64,000 nucleotides of DNA from positions 1 through 64,000 of the forward strand of contig CALNZC010000056.1 of NCBI GenBank assembly GCA_942490895.1, read 5' to 3'. Position numbers and translations under genes: made by a program. Shown here one piece after another: positions 7,763-16,696 of the stretch. The notes under the pieces are model-generated. The model had not been told where the DNA came from, made no database searches, and saw only the letters and a list, made by a program, of their open reading frames with translations. The number at the start of each line of letters is the position of its first letter. Position 1 is the first letter of the stretch. This DNA comes from JAGNXB01 sp942490895. GTDB lineage: Bacteria; Bacteroidota; Bacteroidia; Chitinophagales; Saprospiraceae.

Positions 7763-7850
7763 TATAATTCGTCCTGACCCGTAAGTTGGCTTATCGAAAC
7801 GGGTTGGGAATTTTTCTCGGTGTCCCTCCGACCTCGCGCGGAGGGTTTTT
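7763..7850 (+). promoter_or_regulatory. Promoter and structured leader with terminator-like hairpin
   Basis: A TATAAT box at 7763-7768 starts a leader of about 100 bases before the next gene. The leader holds ACCCGT (7777-7782) paired with ACGGGT (7799-7804) and then CCCTCCG (7824-7830) paired with CGGAGGG (7839-7845) followed by TTTTT (7846-7850). A terminator of this form inside a 5' leader suggests attenuation. I could not match the upstream part to a known riboswitch class. Confidence 0.5.
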
Positions 7851-7878
7851 ATCCATCCTCTGCCGACTCGGGGTGTCC

Positions 7879-8997
7879 ATGTCGATCAGCGGGAATCTGC
7901 GCACCATGCCCTTTGCGGACCTGCTGCAGTGGGTGTCGCAGAGCCGCAAGACCGGGACCCTGTCGGTCGAGGGCGACCCCTACAACAAGAAGATCTACTT
8001 CCGCAACGGACTGGTCGCCGCGTCCTCGTCAGAGAACCCGAAGGAGTTCCTCGGCTACTACCTGGTGGGCTGGGAGATCCTCGGTGAAGAGGAGCTCCAG
8101 GAGCTGCTCGACATGCAGGAGCAGTACGGCACCCTGCTCGGTGAACTGCTGGTCATCGTCGGACGCATGTCGCGGGAGGAACTCCAGCACGTCCTCCAGG
8201 TGAAGACCGAAGAGACCATTTACGAGCTCTTCCTGTGGCAGGAAGGGGACTTTCGCTTCCTCGAGAACATCCTCCCCGCAAAGAAGTTCCAGCCGCTGAA
8301 TCTGCCGGTCGAGATGATCATCCTCGAGGGCGTGCGCCGCAAGGACGAGTGGACGCGGTGCCGGGGGGTCATTCCCGACGAGAGCTGGATCCCCAGCCTC
8401 GTCCGAGCGGTCGATATGGAGCAGTTGGGCGACATCGAGCTCGGCATTCTGCGCGAGATCGACGGTGTCAACAGCATCGAGAAGATCGCGCTCACCAACC
8501 GGCTGGCGTTCTTCCACGTCATGATGTTCGTCTACCAGGGCATGAACCACGACCTCTTCGAAGTCAGGGCGCCGGGAGATGAGATCGTCGCCATTCCCGG
8601 CTTTTCCAAAGGCTCGTGGATGACCGTGCTGCACCAGGTCGAGGAACTGGTCGGCGAGGGGAACCTCCTTGCCGCGTTTCGGAGGCTGGGCGAGATCCGC
8701 GAAAAGTACGGCGGCAACAGCGAGGCCAAACAACAGGTTGATTCGGTCCACGGGAAGATCGTCGACGCCGTCGGCACATTGAACCTCAACGATTCTGCAG
8801 TCCTCAAGCTCGCGATCCCTCCGTCGGAGATCACGAGCCTGACCTGCAGCCCCCAGGAAGGCTTCCTGCTCTCCCGCATCAACGGTTCGTATTCACTCGG
8901 TGAGATTCTCAAGGTGGTTCCGGGGTCTGATCTGGAGAACAAACTGCTGGTCAACAACCTGGTGCAACGCGGCGTGGTCCGGCCCGAAGAACGCTGA
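7879..8997 (+). CDS. DUF4388 domain protein
   Basis: A 372-residue soluble protein. The start MSISGNLRTMPFADLLQWVS at 7879 matches the usual beginning of the DUF4388 domain (also called PATAN-like), which continues through SRKTGTLSVEGDPYNKKIYFRNGLVAASSSENPKEFLGYYLVG to about residue 110; a second copy-like part includes LLVIVGRMSREELQHVLQVKTEETIYELFLWQEGDFRFLE. The C-terminal half has helical segments and ends LLVNNLVQRGVVRPEER. Such proteins are found with signalling and gliding or polarity systems in deep-branching Gram-negative bacteria, but the function here is unknown. It lies behind the structured leader at 7763-7850. An upstream in-frame start at 7786 would lie inside that leader and is less likely. 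Confidence 0.8.
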   Translation: MSISGNLRTMPFADLLQWVSQSRKTGTLSVEGDPYNKKIYFRNGLVAASSSENPKEFLGYYLVGWEILGEEELQELLDMQEQYGTLLGELLVIVGRMSREELQHVLQVKTEETIYELFLWQEGDFRFLENILPAKKFQPLNLPVEMIILEGVRRKDEWTRCRGVIPDESWIPSLVRAVDMEQLGDIELGILREIDGVNSIEKIALTNRLAFFHVMMFVYQGMNHDLFEVRAPGDEIVAIPGFSKGSWMTVLHQVEELVGEGNLLAAFRRLGEIREKYGGNSEAKQQVDSVHGKIVDAVGTLNLNDSAVLKLAIPPSEITSLTCSPQEGFLLSRINGSYSLGEILKVVPGSDLENKLLVNNLVQRGVVRPEER

Positions 8998-9033
8998 AAT
9001 TCGGCGTCCGTCCGCGTCGGCGAGAGAGGCGAT

Positions 9034-9120
9034 CATGTCAATTTTCGAGTGGTTGAAGAACTCCGCGGACCAACGACCGGGTGGCGAAGAACCCTCCTCA
9101 CCGCCAATCGCGCCAGCGAT
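9034..9120 (+). CDS. Start of an unidentified gene, cut by the composition switch
   Basis: GAGAGGCGATC precedes ATG at 9034, and the product begins MSIFEWLKNSADQRPGG. It follows the DUF4388 gene by 36 bases in the same direction, as in an operon. After about residue 25 the sequence enters the region where composition changes and the frame no longer looks GC-rich, so only the N-terminus is trusted. No family recognised. Confidence 0.45.
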
Positions 9121-9170
9121 TGGGGAGAGGACGATCATGCCAATTTTCTGTCGAGTGGGAGGAGGAATTA
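9095..9170. other. Junction between GC-rich and Bacteroidota sequence
   Basis: Left of this stretch every gene is GC-rich with strong G/C third positions; right of it codon use and gene families are those of Bacteroidota. Genes facing each other across it are both truncated. An inverted repeat CCAATCGC-GCCA-GCGATTGG lies at 9102-9121. The exact joining point cannot be fixed by eye. Confidence 0.75.
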
Positions 9171-10639
9171 CCCCATTTCCACATTGGGCTGGCACCGGAT
9201 TGGTCTGGGTGAGGAGGGTGCCATCTTCGGTATAAATGCGATAGTACTCACCTGGTTCCTCTGCATCGGCATTGAACAGATTGATCTGGAGATGTATATT
9301 CCCTGTCACATATTGATCGGGCACTCCGGCAAAGGAAAAAGCAAAGAAAACGGTATCCACCACACCACTGAGCAAAGGCGTTCCGGAGGTATTGAGAATG
9401 GGCAGGGTATCGGTCAGGAGTGAAGTTCCACCACCACTGCAGTTGTCGCTGATGAATTTCGTCCGGACCAAAGGCCCATCGGCCAGGCAGGTGCCTGTAC
9501 TTACAATAAATGTATCGGCGGCAGGACAGAACAACAAGGGTGCTTCGGTATCGCGGACGGACAGCGTCTGCGATTGAGTCTGAACATTTCCGCAATCATC
9601 CGTGGCGATCCAGGTCCGGGTGATCTCAAAGTTGACATGCCCGCATTGGGTGGGGTCCGGATCCTGATTATCCGATTGGACCCGGAGCAGATTGGGGGAG
9701 GTATCACAGTTGTCGACCGCTGTCACACCTCCCGGTCCGTTGACCGGAGGAGCCGGGATATTGTCGCAGTCTACCGTCATGTCTGCCGGAATACCAAACA
9801 GGACAGGAGGAAGGGTATCCAGGATGGTAATGGTCTGGGAGTCGGCGACCGCATTACCACAATCATCACTGGCCGTCCAGGTCCGGATGATCGCATAGCT
9901 GTTGGCGCATCCACCTGTATTGTTCTGGGTGGTCAGGACGATGGTGACGTTGTTGTCGCAGAGGTCCACCGCTGTGATATCCATACCAATGATGGGAGGA
10001 GCGGGAATGTCGTTGCAATTGACGGTGATGTCGGCTGGGACCCCCATTGAGTGCGGGGGGGCTATTGTCATTGACCGTGATCACCTGTTGATGAGACATG
10101 GAATTGCCTGCATCATCGGTTGCGGTCCAGGTCCGGGTGATGGTATAGGATCCGGCGCAGGAGGACAGGGTGTTGGTTTCGGTAAATGTCAGAGTGGGTT
10201 GATTGTCACAATTATCGACAATGGTGACAGCGGGCAGGTTGGGGATATTCGGGCAGGTGACGGTCACATCCGGGGGCAGGGCTATGCTGAATGCGGGAGG
10301 TGTGCCATCGATCACGGTAATGGTGAATACGAAGGTGGAATCATTTCCGAGGTTGTCGGTAGCCATCCAGGTGAAGGTCACAACGGTGCCAGGAGTGAGG
10401 GGATCACCAAGCTGAAAGCCTCCAAGAATGGTCAGGACGGTGTCTGTGACGGAAGCACCGACCAGAGCTTCCACGGTCAGAGAGTCGGGATGCAGGGTGA
10501 GGATGGCTTCACAGTTCTGATCGGCCAGGAGGGTGTCGGGGCCTTTGAAGTCGAATGCAAAATTCTGGGCCTGTCCGGAATGGAGGACGGAAAAGAAGAG
10601 GATCAGGCACGAAGAAAACTGTAGAAGGAATCGGTACAT
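9150..10639 (-). pseudogene. HYR-domain secreted protein, 3' truncated and frameshifted
   Basis: The start at 10639 gives a signal peptide (MYRFLLQFSSCLILFFSVLH, cleavage after QAQ). Tandem HYR/immunoglobulin-like modules follow, each with patterns such as PPDVTVTCPNIPNLPAVTIV-DNCD, RTWTATDDAGN and DTLPPVLFGIPADMTVDC. The frame breaks in a run of five C at 10041-10045 (gene-sense GGGGG); removing one base restores NGVPADITVNCNDIPAPP and continues to about 9150. The protein then runs into the junction, so its C-terminus, expected to hold a T9SS sorting domain, is missing. HYR proteins of Saprospiraceae are exported adhesins. The frameshift may be a homopolymer error. A start at 10750 is possible but would place 37 residues before the signal peptide. 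Confidence 0.8.
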
Positions 10640-10876
10640 ACCGGAGCGGGGTCTAATTCGTGAGTGAACCGAACCGTCCGAAGTCGTTGAGAAAAGAGCG
10701 TATAGCCAAGATGGGCCGCCTGGGCGGAACGAGAGGGAGGATCGGTTCATAGGGATACCTCCGTGGGGGGAGGATTCTTGTACAAAAGTAAAAAAATGCC
10801 AGGGAACATTTTACCTTTTTCTCAATATATACCTTTTGGGGTAGATGGCCTTCAAAACCAACAGGAGCGGTTGTCT

Positions 10877-11077
10877 TTATTCCTCTTCACTTGAAGCGGC
10901 AGGCGCGTTGGAGGAGTCCTGTACATCCTCGGGGGGCATATGGGTTTTGAGGAATTGGCTGATCTCTTCCAGGCTGCGATTCATTCGGATCTCTCCCAGC
11001 GCATCGACATCGATGGAAAATCCTTTCAGGTCGGGATGGACGCGGGTAGTTTCTGACTTCTTGCGTTTCTTGGCCAT
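10877..11077 (-). CDS. Small charged hypothetical protein
   Basis: A 66-residue protein, MAKKRKKSETTRVHPDLKGF, with a basic N-terminus, a central acidic/hydrophobic part (IDVDALGEIRMNRSLEEISQ) and an acidic Ser/Glu tail. Codon use is normal for the Bacteroidota part. It is similar in style to short conserved proteins of Saprospiraceae and related families, but I cannot name a function. It lies upstream of the HYR gene on the same strand, 240 bases away. Confidence 0.6.
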   Translation of the reverse strand: MAKKRKKSETTRVHPDLKGFSIDVDALGEIRMNRSLEEISQFLKTHMPPEDVQDSSNAPAASSEEE

Positions 11078-11099
11078 AGTGTGAAGTTAAGGCGGAAAT

Positions 11100-11980
11100 C
11101 GGAAGTGAGAAGGCGGAAACCGTGACCTTGCCTGTCATGTACTGCAGTCCTGGAAAACTCTATTCGTGAAATCCATACATCTGTGCTAATCCGTGATGCT
11201 GACTGCGCGGTGTTATTGGGTTACTGCCTGCGGCGGTCAGGATTTCGTTATTGAGATATTTCGAAAATCAACCCAGCCAACACGAATCAGGCATAGACAA
11301 ACCAGGAATCGGGAACCAATCCTGCGGCTTGCAGGCAGGAACGCAGGAACAAGGAATGCCATCCCGCCGGGGCTAGAGGAACCAGGGCCGAGCAAGGTGT
11401 TGGGTGTTGGGCGTTGGCTTTACCCCGGGCTCGAAAAAGGGGGTATTTCGTTAAGGCGTTATTGCGTTATTCCGAGGAATGCTTGCCCGCCGGGGCGGGA
11501 GGTGAGGGACCAGGGCCAAGAAAGGTGTTGGGTGTTGGGTATTGGGCATTGGCTTTTCCCCGGCTTTGAAAGCGGGGTTATTTTGTTAAGGCGTTATTTC
11601 GATACTTCCACGGCAATCCGGATTTCGAAAGCCTAGACAGAGTCAACACTAATCAGGCAAGGTCACTGCTACCCTTTACCGTTCACCTTTTACCCTTTAC
11701 CGACCCACACGAAGCTTGATGCGAAAGTGGCGGCAGCTACCAACGTGATCAGCGAAAGGCGAAGGGCGAATAGCGAACAGCGACGGGCATTCGCGATAAC
11801 CCTCACCTACCCCTGCCTCTGTCGGCAGACAGCTTCTCCTTCCCAGGAGAGGAGTCTTACCGAATGAGCCGTTTATCGTTTACCCTTTACCAGCCTGGCG
11901 GAAGGCTACTGCCCAAGTGGCAACAACCACTGACGTGCATAGCGAACAGCCCCGACCCCGAGTACTCGGGGCGAACAGCC
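11100..11980. repeat. Gene-free spacer with repeated filler sequence
   Basis: No convincing gene. Two near-copies of a ~90 bp unit lie at about 11393-11467 and 11520-11600, each with GGTGTTGGGTGTTGGG, TTGGCTTTNCCCCGG and GTTAAGGCGTTATT. Runs such as ACCCTTTACCGTTCACC follow, and a palindrome CCCCGAGTACTCGGGG lies at 11957-11972. The same palindrome type recurs at 14.87, 36.25 and 57.45 kb. Confidence 0.6.
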
Positions 11981-11983
11981 GCT

Positions 11984-13528
11984 TTACCCGCAAATCCGAT
12001 CAAAGTCCTCCATCGCCTTCTCCAGTCGAGCCAAACTGCGTTCCTTGCCCAGTACCTCCATCATTTCGAACACCCCGGGGCCTTTCATGGTGCCAGCCAG
12101 TGCCAGGCGGAAGAGAGGCAGTACGGCACCGAATCCGATCTGGTTTTCTTCCAGATATTGTTTGACCAGGTTTTCTAACTCTTCTGTAGAGAAATTGTCT
12201 TGAGATTTCAATTGGGTGATAATGGCTTCGAGATGGGTGCGTGATTCCGGCTTCCAGCGCTTGCGCACCATGGCTTCATCATAGGTCTCTATTTCTGTGA
12301 AGAAATAGGATCCTTGTGTCGGGATCTCCTGAGCATAGCTCACCCGTTCTTTCATCAGATCACACACCTGGGCCAGGTAGGCCTTGTCGCTCTGCCAGCC
12401 ATTCTCCTTTACTATGGGCGTGATCAGTGCTGCCAACTCTACAGAAGGTGTGGATTGAAGGTATTGCTGGTTGTACCATTGGGCTTTATCGAAATCGAAG
12501 CGCGCTCCACTTTTGTGAATGCGGTCAATAGAAAACGCTTTGATCAGTTCGTCCATACTGAAGATCTCCTGTTCTGTGCCCGGATTCCATCCGAGAAATG
12601 CCAGGAAGTTGACGACTGCACGTGGATCGAAACCAGTCTCCCGAAAGCCGGTAAAGGAATCTTCATCCGTCTCGCCCTTCCAGGATAACGGGAATACGGG
12701 CATGCCAAATCGGGCGCCGTCCCGCTTACTGAGTTTACCCTTTCCATCCGGTTTCATGATCAGCGGCAGATGGGCAAAAGCGGGCATGGTGTCTTCCCAT
12801 CCCAATCCACGATAGATCAACACATGGTGTGCAGTACTTGGTAGCCATTCTTCGCCACGAATGACATGGGTGATCCGCATCAGGTGGTCATCGACGATGT
12901 TGGCGAGGTGATAGGTGGGCATGCCGTCGGTTTTAAGCAGCACTTTATCGTCCAGCTCGTCCGATCGGAAAACGACATCTCCCCGAATTTCATCTTGAAC
13001 ATGGATCTCTTGTCCCGGATCTATTTTCAGGCGGATGATGAAGTCCTCTCCTTCGCCCAGGCGATGGGTGACATCTTCCGGGTCCATACTCAGGCTGTTG
13101 CGCATATCCCCACGAGTTCGGTGGTCGTATTGAGCCGCTGGATTTCCTGCCTGCTTGAGGCGTTCGCGCATGGCATCCAGATCCTGAGGGCGGTCAAAGG
13201 CATAGTAGGCATGTCCATTGGCAACCAGCTGCTCGGCGTATTGACGATAGAGATCTTTGCGCTCCGATTGGCGATATGGTCCCACGTCTCCACCCTGGGT
13301 GGGTCCCTCATCCGGGACAATACCGCACCAGGCCAGGGCTTCGAGGATATAAGCCTCTGCCCCCGGGACATACCGGTTCTGATCAGTGTCTTCGATGCGC
13401 AACAGGAATGTACCCCCTTGCTGGCGGGCAAAAAGCAAATTGTAGAGGGCGGTACGTACGCCTCCGATGTGGAGGGCGCCAGTCGGGCTGGGAGCGAATC
13501 GTACGCGAACGGGTCTGTTCTGGGTCAT
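11984..13528 (-). CDS. gltX: Glutamyl-tRNA synthetase
   Basis: Class I aminoacyl-tRNA synthetase charging tRNA-Glu in the cytoplasm. With the start at 13528 the product has 514 residues, the normal length for Bacteroidota GltX. RFAPSPTGALHIGGVRTAL carries the HIGH-type motif at 20-23, and KLSKR at 265-269 is the KMSKS-type loop, followed by DGARFGMPVFPL. The Zn-binding insertion of some GltX proteins is not apparent. The C-terminal anticodon-binding domain is helical and ends MEDFDRICG. Longer upstream frames exist but begin before any conserved sequence. It is divergent from the polysaccharide deacetylase gene. Confidence 0.95.
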   Translation of the reverse strand: MTQNRPVRVRFAPSPTGALHIGGVRTALYNLLFARQQGGTFLLRIEDTDQNRYVPGAEAYILEALAWCGIVPDEGPTQGGDVGPYRQSERKDLYRQYAEQLVANGHAYYAFDRPQDLDAMRERLKQAGNPAAQYDHRTRGDMRNSLSMDPEDVTHRLGEGEDFIIRLKIDPGQEIHVQDEIRGDVVFRSDELDDKVLLKTDGMPTYHLANIVDDHLMRITHVIRGEEWLPSTAHHVLIYRGLGWEDTMPAFAHLPLIMKPDGKGKLSKRDGARFGMPVFPLSWKGETDEDSFTGFRETGFDPRAVVNFLAFLGWNPGTEQEIFSMDELIKAFSIDRIHKSGARFDFDKAQWYNQQYLQSTPSVELAALITPIVKENGWQSDKAYLAQVCDLMKERVSYAQEIPTQGSYFFTEIETYDEAMVRKRWKPESRTHLEAIITQLKSQDNFSTEELENLVKQYLEENQIGFGAVLPLFRLALAGTMKGPGVFEMMEVLGKERSLARLEKAMEDFDRICG

Positions 13529-13743
13529 ATCCTGAATTGAGGCACAAAAAGACGGAATTATCGCCAATTGTAAGAAAAACTGAAAAAAATAGAGCGCCCT
13601 GGCAGCGCTTCGGATCACCTTGACGTTTCCTTGCCATAGGCAAAGGATCGCCCGCTTTCCCGCATGCAAAGGTAAACATTCGCAAACGGAGATATTCAAG
13701 TGAACCTTCTGAGCTGATAAACCTTTTGTTGAGCACTGTCACT

Positions 13744-14412
13744 ATGTATCTCGTTCGCACTCCACGCATTATCCAATCCCTCTTTCCGAGGTTTACCTGG
13801 CGTCTTCCAGAAAATGACAAGGTCATCCATCTCACCTTTGATGACGGTCCTATTCCGGAGGTCACCCCTTGGGTTCTTGAACAACTGGAGCGCTACGACG
13901 CACGGGCAACATTTTTCTGTGTTGGACACAATGTGGAGAAGCATCCGGACATTTATCAGCAAGTTGTTGATGCTGGTCATCTGACTGGCAACCATACTTA
14001 CAATCATCTGGATGGTTGGACAACGGATAATATGACCTATTTGCGCAATGTGCGTAAAGCGGCCCGCATGGTCAACTCCAACCTTTTCCGCCCTCCATAT
14101 GGGCGCATCCTGCCCAGCCAGGCGCAATTTCTACAACGCCACTATCAGGTGGTGATGTGGGATGTATTGAGTGGCGATTTTGATCCAAATCTTTCTCCTG
14201 AGGATTGTCTGGCAAATGTCATGGACAATGTTCGACCAGGTTCGATAGTCGTGCTGCATGACAATATCAAGTCGTTCAAGACCTTGAAATTCGTCCTCCC
14301 TCGTCTACTGGCTGAGTTGGATGCCCAAGGTTATCGTTTTGAGGTGGTCCCACAAGCTGTGGAAGTAGAGGAGCTGGTGCCACAAGGCATACCTGCATTG
14401 CAGACGGCCTGA
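13744..14412 (+). CDS. Polysaccharide deacetylase (NodB family)
   Basis: A 222-residue single-domain carbohydrate esterase 4 protein that removes N-acetyl groups from a glycan such as peptidoglycan or an exopolysaccharide. Motif 1 TFDDGP is at 31-36, motif 2 with two metal-binding His is GNHTYNH (His84, His88), motif 3 RPPYG is at 116-120, and LHD at 171-173 carries the catalytic His. All metal ligands appear present. No clear signal peptide is seen, so localisation is uncertain. An upstream start at 13726 would add six residues. Confidence 0.92.
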   Translation: MYLVRTPRIIQSLFPRFTWRLPENDKVIHLTFDDGPIPEVTPWVLEQLERYDARATFFCVGHNVEKHPDIYQQVVDAGHLTGNHTYNHLDGWTTDNMTYLRNVRKAARMVNSNLFRPPYGRILPSQAQFLQRHYQVVMWDVLSGDFDPNLSPEDCLANVMDNVRPGSIVVLHDNIKSFKTLKFVLPRLLAELDAQGYRFEVVPQAVEVEELVPQGIPALQTA

Positions 14413-14590
14413 TTTCCCTTTCTGTTGATTCAACTTTTTCTGGCCAAATTGTCCTTGTACAATTTGACTGAACATCTCTGTGCTACCGGATATCCACGAG
14501 GCGGACCTTCGCTGAATGGCCGGGAGGGTGTTTATGGGTTTATTCGTTTATGAGGTTATGAGGAGATAAGTGGCCCTCGCGAAAAACGGT

Positions 14591-14838
14591 GTTCGGCGTT
14601 CGGTATTCGCTGTTCGCCATTCGCTGGACACGTCAATGTCTGCTGGCGCCACTTTGATCTTTGGATCCTGTAGGACAAGTAAATGGTAAAGGGCAAAAGG
14701 TAAAAGGCCCAATCGTGGGGGCTCCCTTCTCCTTGGAAAGGAGAAGCATGCCCAGACAGTCATAGTCTCGTCAGGGGGTTGGGGTGCCTGTCCGCCCCCT
14801 GGCGGAAGGTTACCACACCGGCCATTCAGCGTTCGGCG
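14591..14838. repeat. Long direct repeat, copy 1
   Basis: About 245 bp are repeated almost exactly at 14906-15147, in the same orientation. The unit starts GTTCGGCGTTCGGTATTCG, includes CTGCTGGCGCCACTTTGATC, CCTTGGAAAGGAGAAGCATG and GTCCGCCCCCTGGCGGAAGG, and ends CATTCAGCGTTCGGCG. Neither copy has a convincing coding frame. Confidence 0.85.
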
Positions 14839-14905
14839 CCCTGACGATTCGCCACCTGGCCCCGAGAACTCGGGGTCTTGATCCAGACCGCCCCGAGTAC
14901 TCGGT

Positions 14906-15147
14906 GTTCGGCGTTCGGTATTCGCCGTTCGCTGAACACGTCAATGTCTGCTGGCGCCACTTTGATCTTTGGATCCTGTAGGACATGTAAATGGTAAAGG
15001 GCAAAAGGTAAAAGGCCCAATCGTGGGGGCTCCCTTCTCCTTGGAAAGGAGAAGCATGCCCAGACAGTCATAGTCTCGTCAGGGGGTTGGGGTGCCTGTC
15101 CGCCCCCTGGCGGAAGGTTACCACACCGGCCATTCAGCGTTCGGCGT
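14906..15147. repeat. Long direct repeat, copy 2
   Basis: Second copy of the 14591-14838 unit; the few differences include AACACG for GACACG and CATGTAAATGG for CAAGTAAATGG. The 67 bp between the copies contain CCCCGAGAACTCGGGG and a CCCCGAGTACTCGG half, palindromes found elsewhere in the window. The rest of the spacer 14413-15292 has no gene. Confidence 0.85.
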
Positions 15148-15292
15148 TCGGTATTCGGTAAGAAAACGCCAAGAAACGAAGAGCCGGATCCCGAATACAC
15201 AGGGCTTGGTGTTAAGCGGGATTGAAGACAGACCCACACAAAATCTTCCTCGGTGACGTTGATAGTTGTACATAAATAGATTCTAGCGCCTT

Positions 15293-16504
15293 ATGAGACT
15301 TCTAACCCTGTGCCTGTTCATCTGCCTTTTTGCTTGCCAAAAAGACACCTTACCTGTAGATCAAACGCCCATTTCTGTTGCTGATGTTGCAGCGGTGGCC
15401 CAAATGAACCAGACCCTGGCCTGGAAGATCTTCACCCAGGAAAAATTGGCCAAACCAGGGGAGAATGTCCTTCTATCTCCATTCAGTATTCACACCGCCT
15501 TGCTGCAGGCTACCAATGGCGCTCAGGGAAAGACTGCTGATGAGCTGTTGAGTGTCATGAATTGTTCCGGTTGTGATATCCAGGAGATCAACCCACTACA
15601 CCAGGATCTAACGACTCTCCTTACCCAACAAAGTGGACAACCCCAGGTCACAGTGGCCAATCACTATTTCTATGACGCCAGTCGGATGACTGTCAAGGGT
15701 CCCTTCCTGGATGCCCTCCACTCCTTCTACCAATGTGAGGCCACATCGCTTCCATTTGAAAACGAAGCCGAGACATTGAAACAAATCAACGGCTGGGTCA
15801 AAGCCAACACCCAACAAAAAATTGATGCAATCCTGGATCGGGTCACTCCTTTGGATGTTGCTTTTTTAATCAATGCCCTCCATTTCAAAGCGGATTGGGC
15901 AATTGGTTTTTCAGAAGAACTCACCGTCCCACTCACCTTTACGAAGGAGGATGGACAACAGGTAACCGTTGAATTTGTAAATGCTGATCGTGATTTTGCC
16001 TTCGTCCAAAATCAGGATTATAATTTGGTCGATATCCCCTTCCAGGATTCGACTTACAGCATCAGTTTCATCCAACCTTCAGCATCGAATCAAGAAGTAG
16101 ACTGGGCAATAACGATGGATGGTATTCAGTACACATCCCTTCTCGATCAAGTGGATGTAGATCGCGCTATGGTCTTTTTCCCGCGATTAAAACTAGCTTA
16201 TGAGAACGACCTGATCCAGAGTTTGAAAAACCTGGGCGTCCAGGATGCCTTTTCAGACCGAAATGCCGACTTCACCCTTATGGGGACTGCCAATCAAAAT
16301 ATCTTCATCAATCAGATCAAACACAAAACCATCCTGGAGGTCGACGAACATGGAGCGGAGGGAGCTGCTGTTACATCCATCGGATTTGGGGTCAATTCAG
16401 CACCACCTACGATTAAATTCGATCGACCCTTTATCCTGGTTTTGCGCCATATTTCGACACAGACACCGCTGTTTATCGGATATGTATCCGATCCGGCGTT
16501 TTAA
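15293..16504 (+). CDS. Serpin-family protease inhibitor, lipoprotein
   Basis: A 403-residue serpin. The N-terminus is a lipoprotein signal with Cys15 (LFACQK), so it is probably anchored in the periplasm or on the surface. Serpin landmarks are in order: NVLLSPFSIHTALLQATNGA, INALHFKADW, VFFPRLKLAYENDL, and the hinge EVDEHGAEGAAVTSIG before a reactive loop (GFGVNSAPP), ending FDRPFILVLRHISTQTPLFIG. The hinge has small residues, as needed for loop insertion, so it is probably inhibitory. The scissile bond cannot be predicted with confidence; a small or aliphatic P1 is likely. It is followed 192 bases later by a peptidase lipoprotein. Confidence 0.9.
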   Translation: MRLLTLCLFICLFACQKDTLPVDQTPISVADVAAVAQMNQTLAWKIFTQEKLAKPGENVLLSPFSIHTALLQATNGAQGKTADELLSVMNCSGCDIQEINPLHQDLTTLLTQQSGQPQVTVANHYFYDASRMTVKGPFLDALHSFYQCEATSLPFENEAETLKQINGWVKANTQQKIDAILDRVTPLDVAFLINALHFKADWAIGFSEELTVPLTFTKEDGQQVTVEFVNADRDFAFVQNQDYNLVDIPFQDSTYSISFIQPSASNQEVDWAITMDGIQYTSLLDQVDVDRAMVFFPRLKLAYENDLIQSLKNLGVQDAFSDRNADFTLMGTANQNIFINQIKHKTILEVDEHGAEGAAVTSIGFGVNSAPPTIKFDRPFILVLRHISTQTPLFIGYVSDPAF

Positions 16505-16696
16505 GTCGATTGGTTCATCCATCATTGAGTCTCATCAAGAAAGAACTTTGACGATCCTGTCATCAGATTCGTTGACTCACATTGTCTCCTGTTTTCATCA
16601 GGAAATCAATGAACCAATTCTGACAAAACTGATCCGTTCGAACGAAGGGAGACTCCGTTAGTGAAAGCTTATCTTTGGCGCAAAATCTACACGTTT

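Noticed and set aside
8893..9150. Continuation of the HYR frame leftward into the GC-rich part
   Set aside because: The residues there come from the antisense of the DUF4388 gene and the start of the next GC-rich gene and have no HYR pattern.
14591..15147. Direct repeats as an insertion sequence or CRISPR
   Set aside because: No transposase, no terminal inverted repeats and only two long copies; spacer structure is absent.
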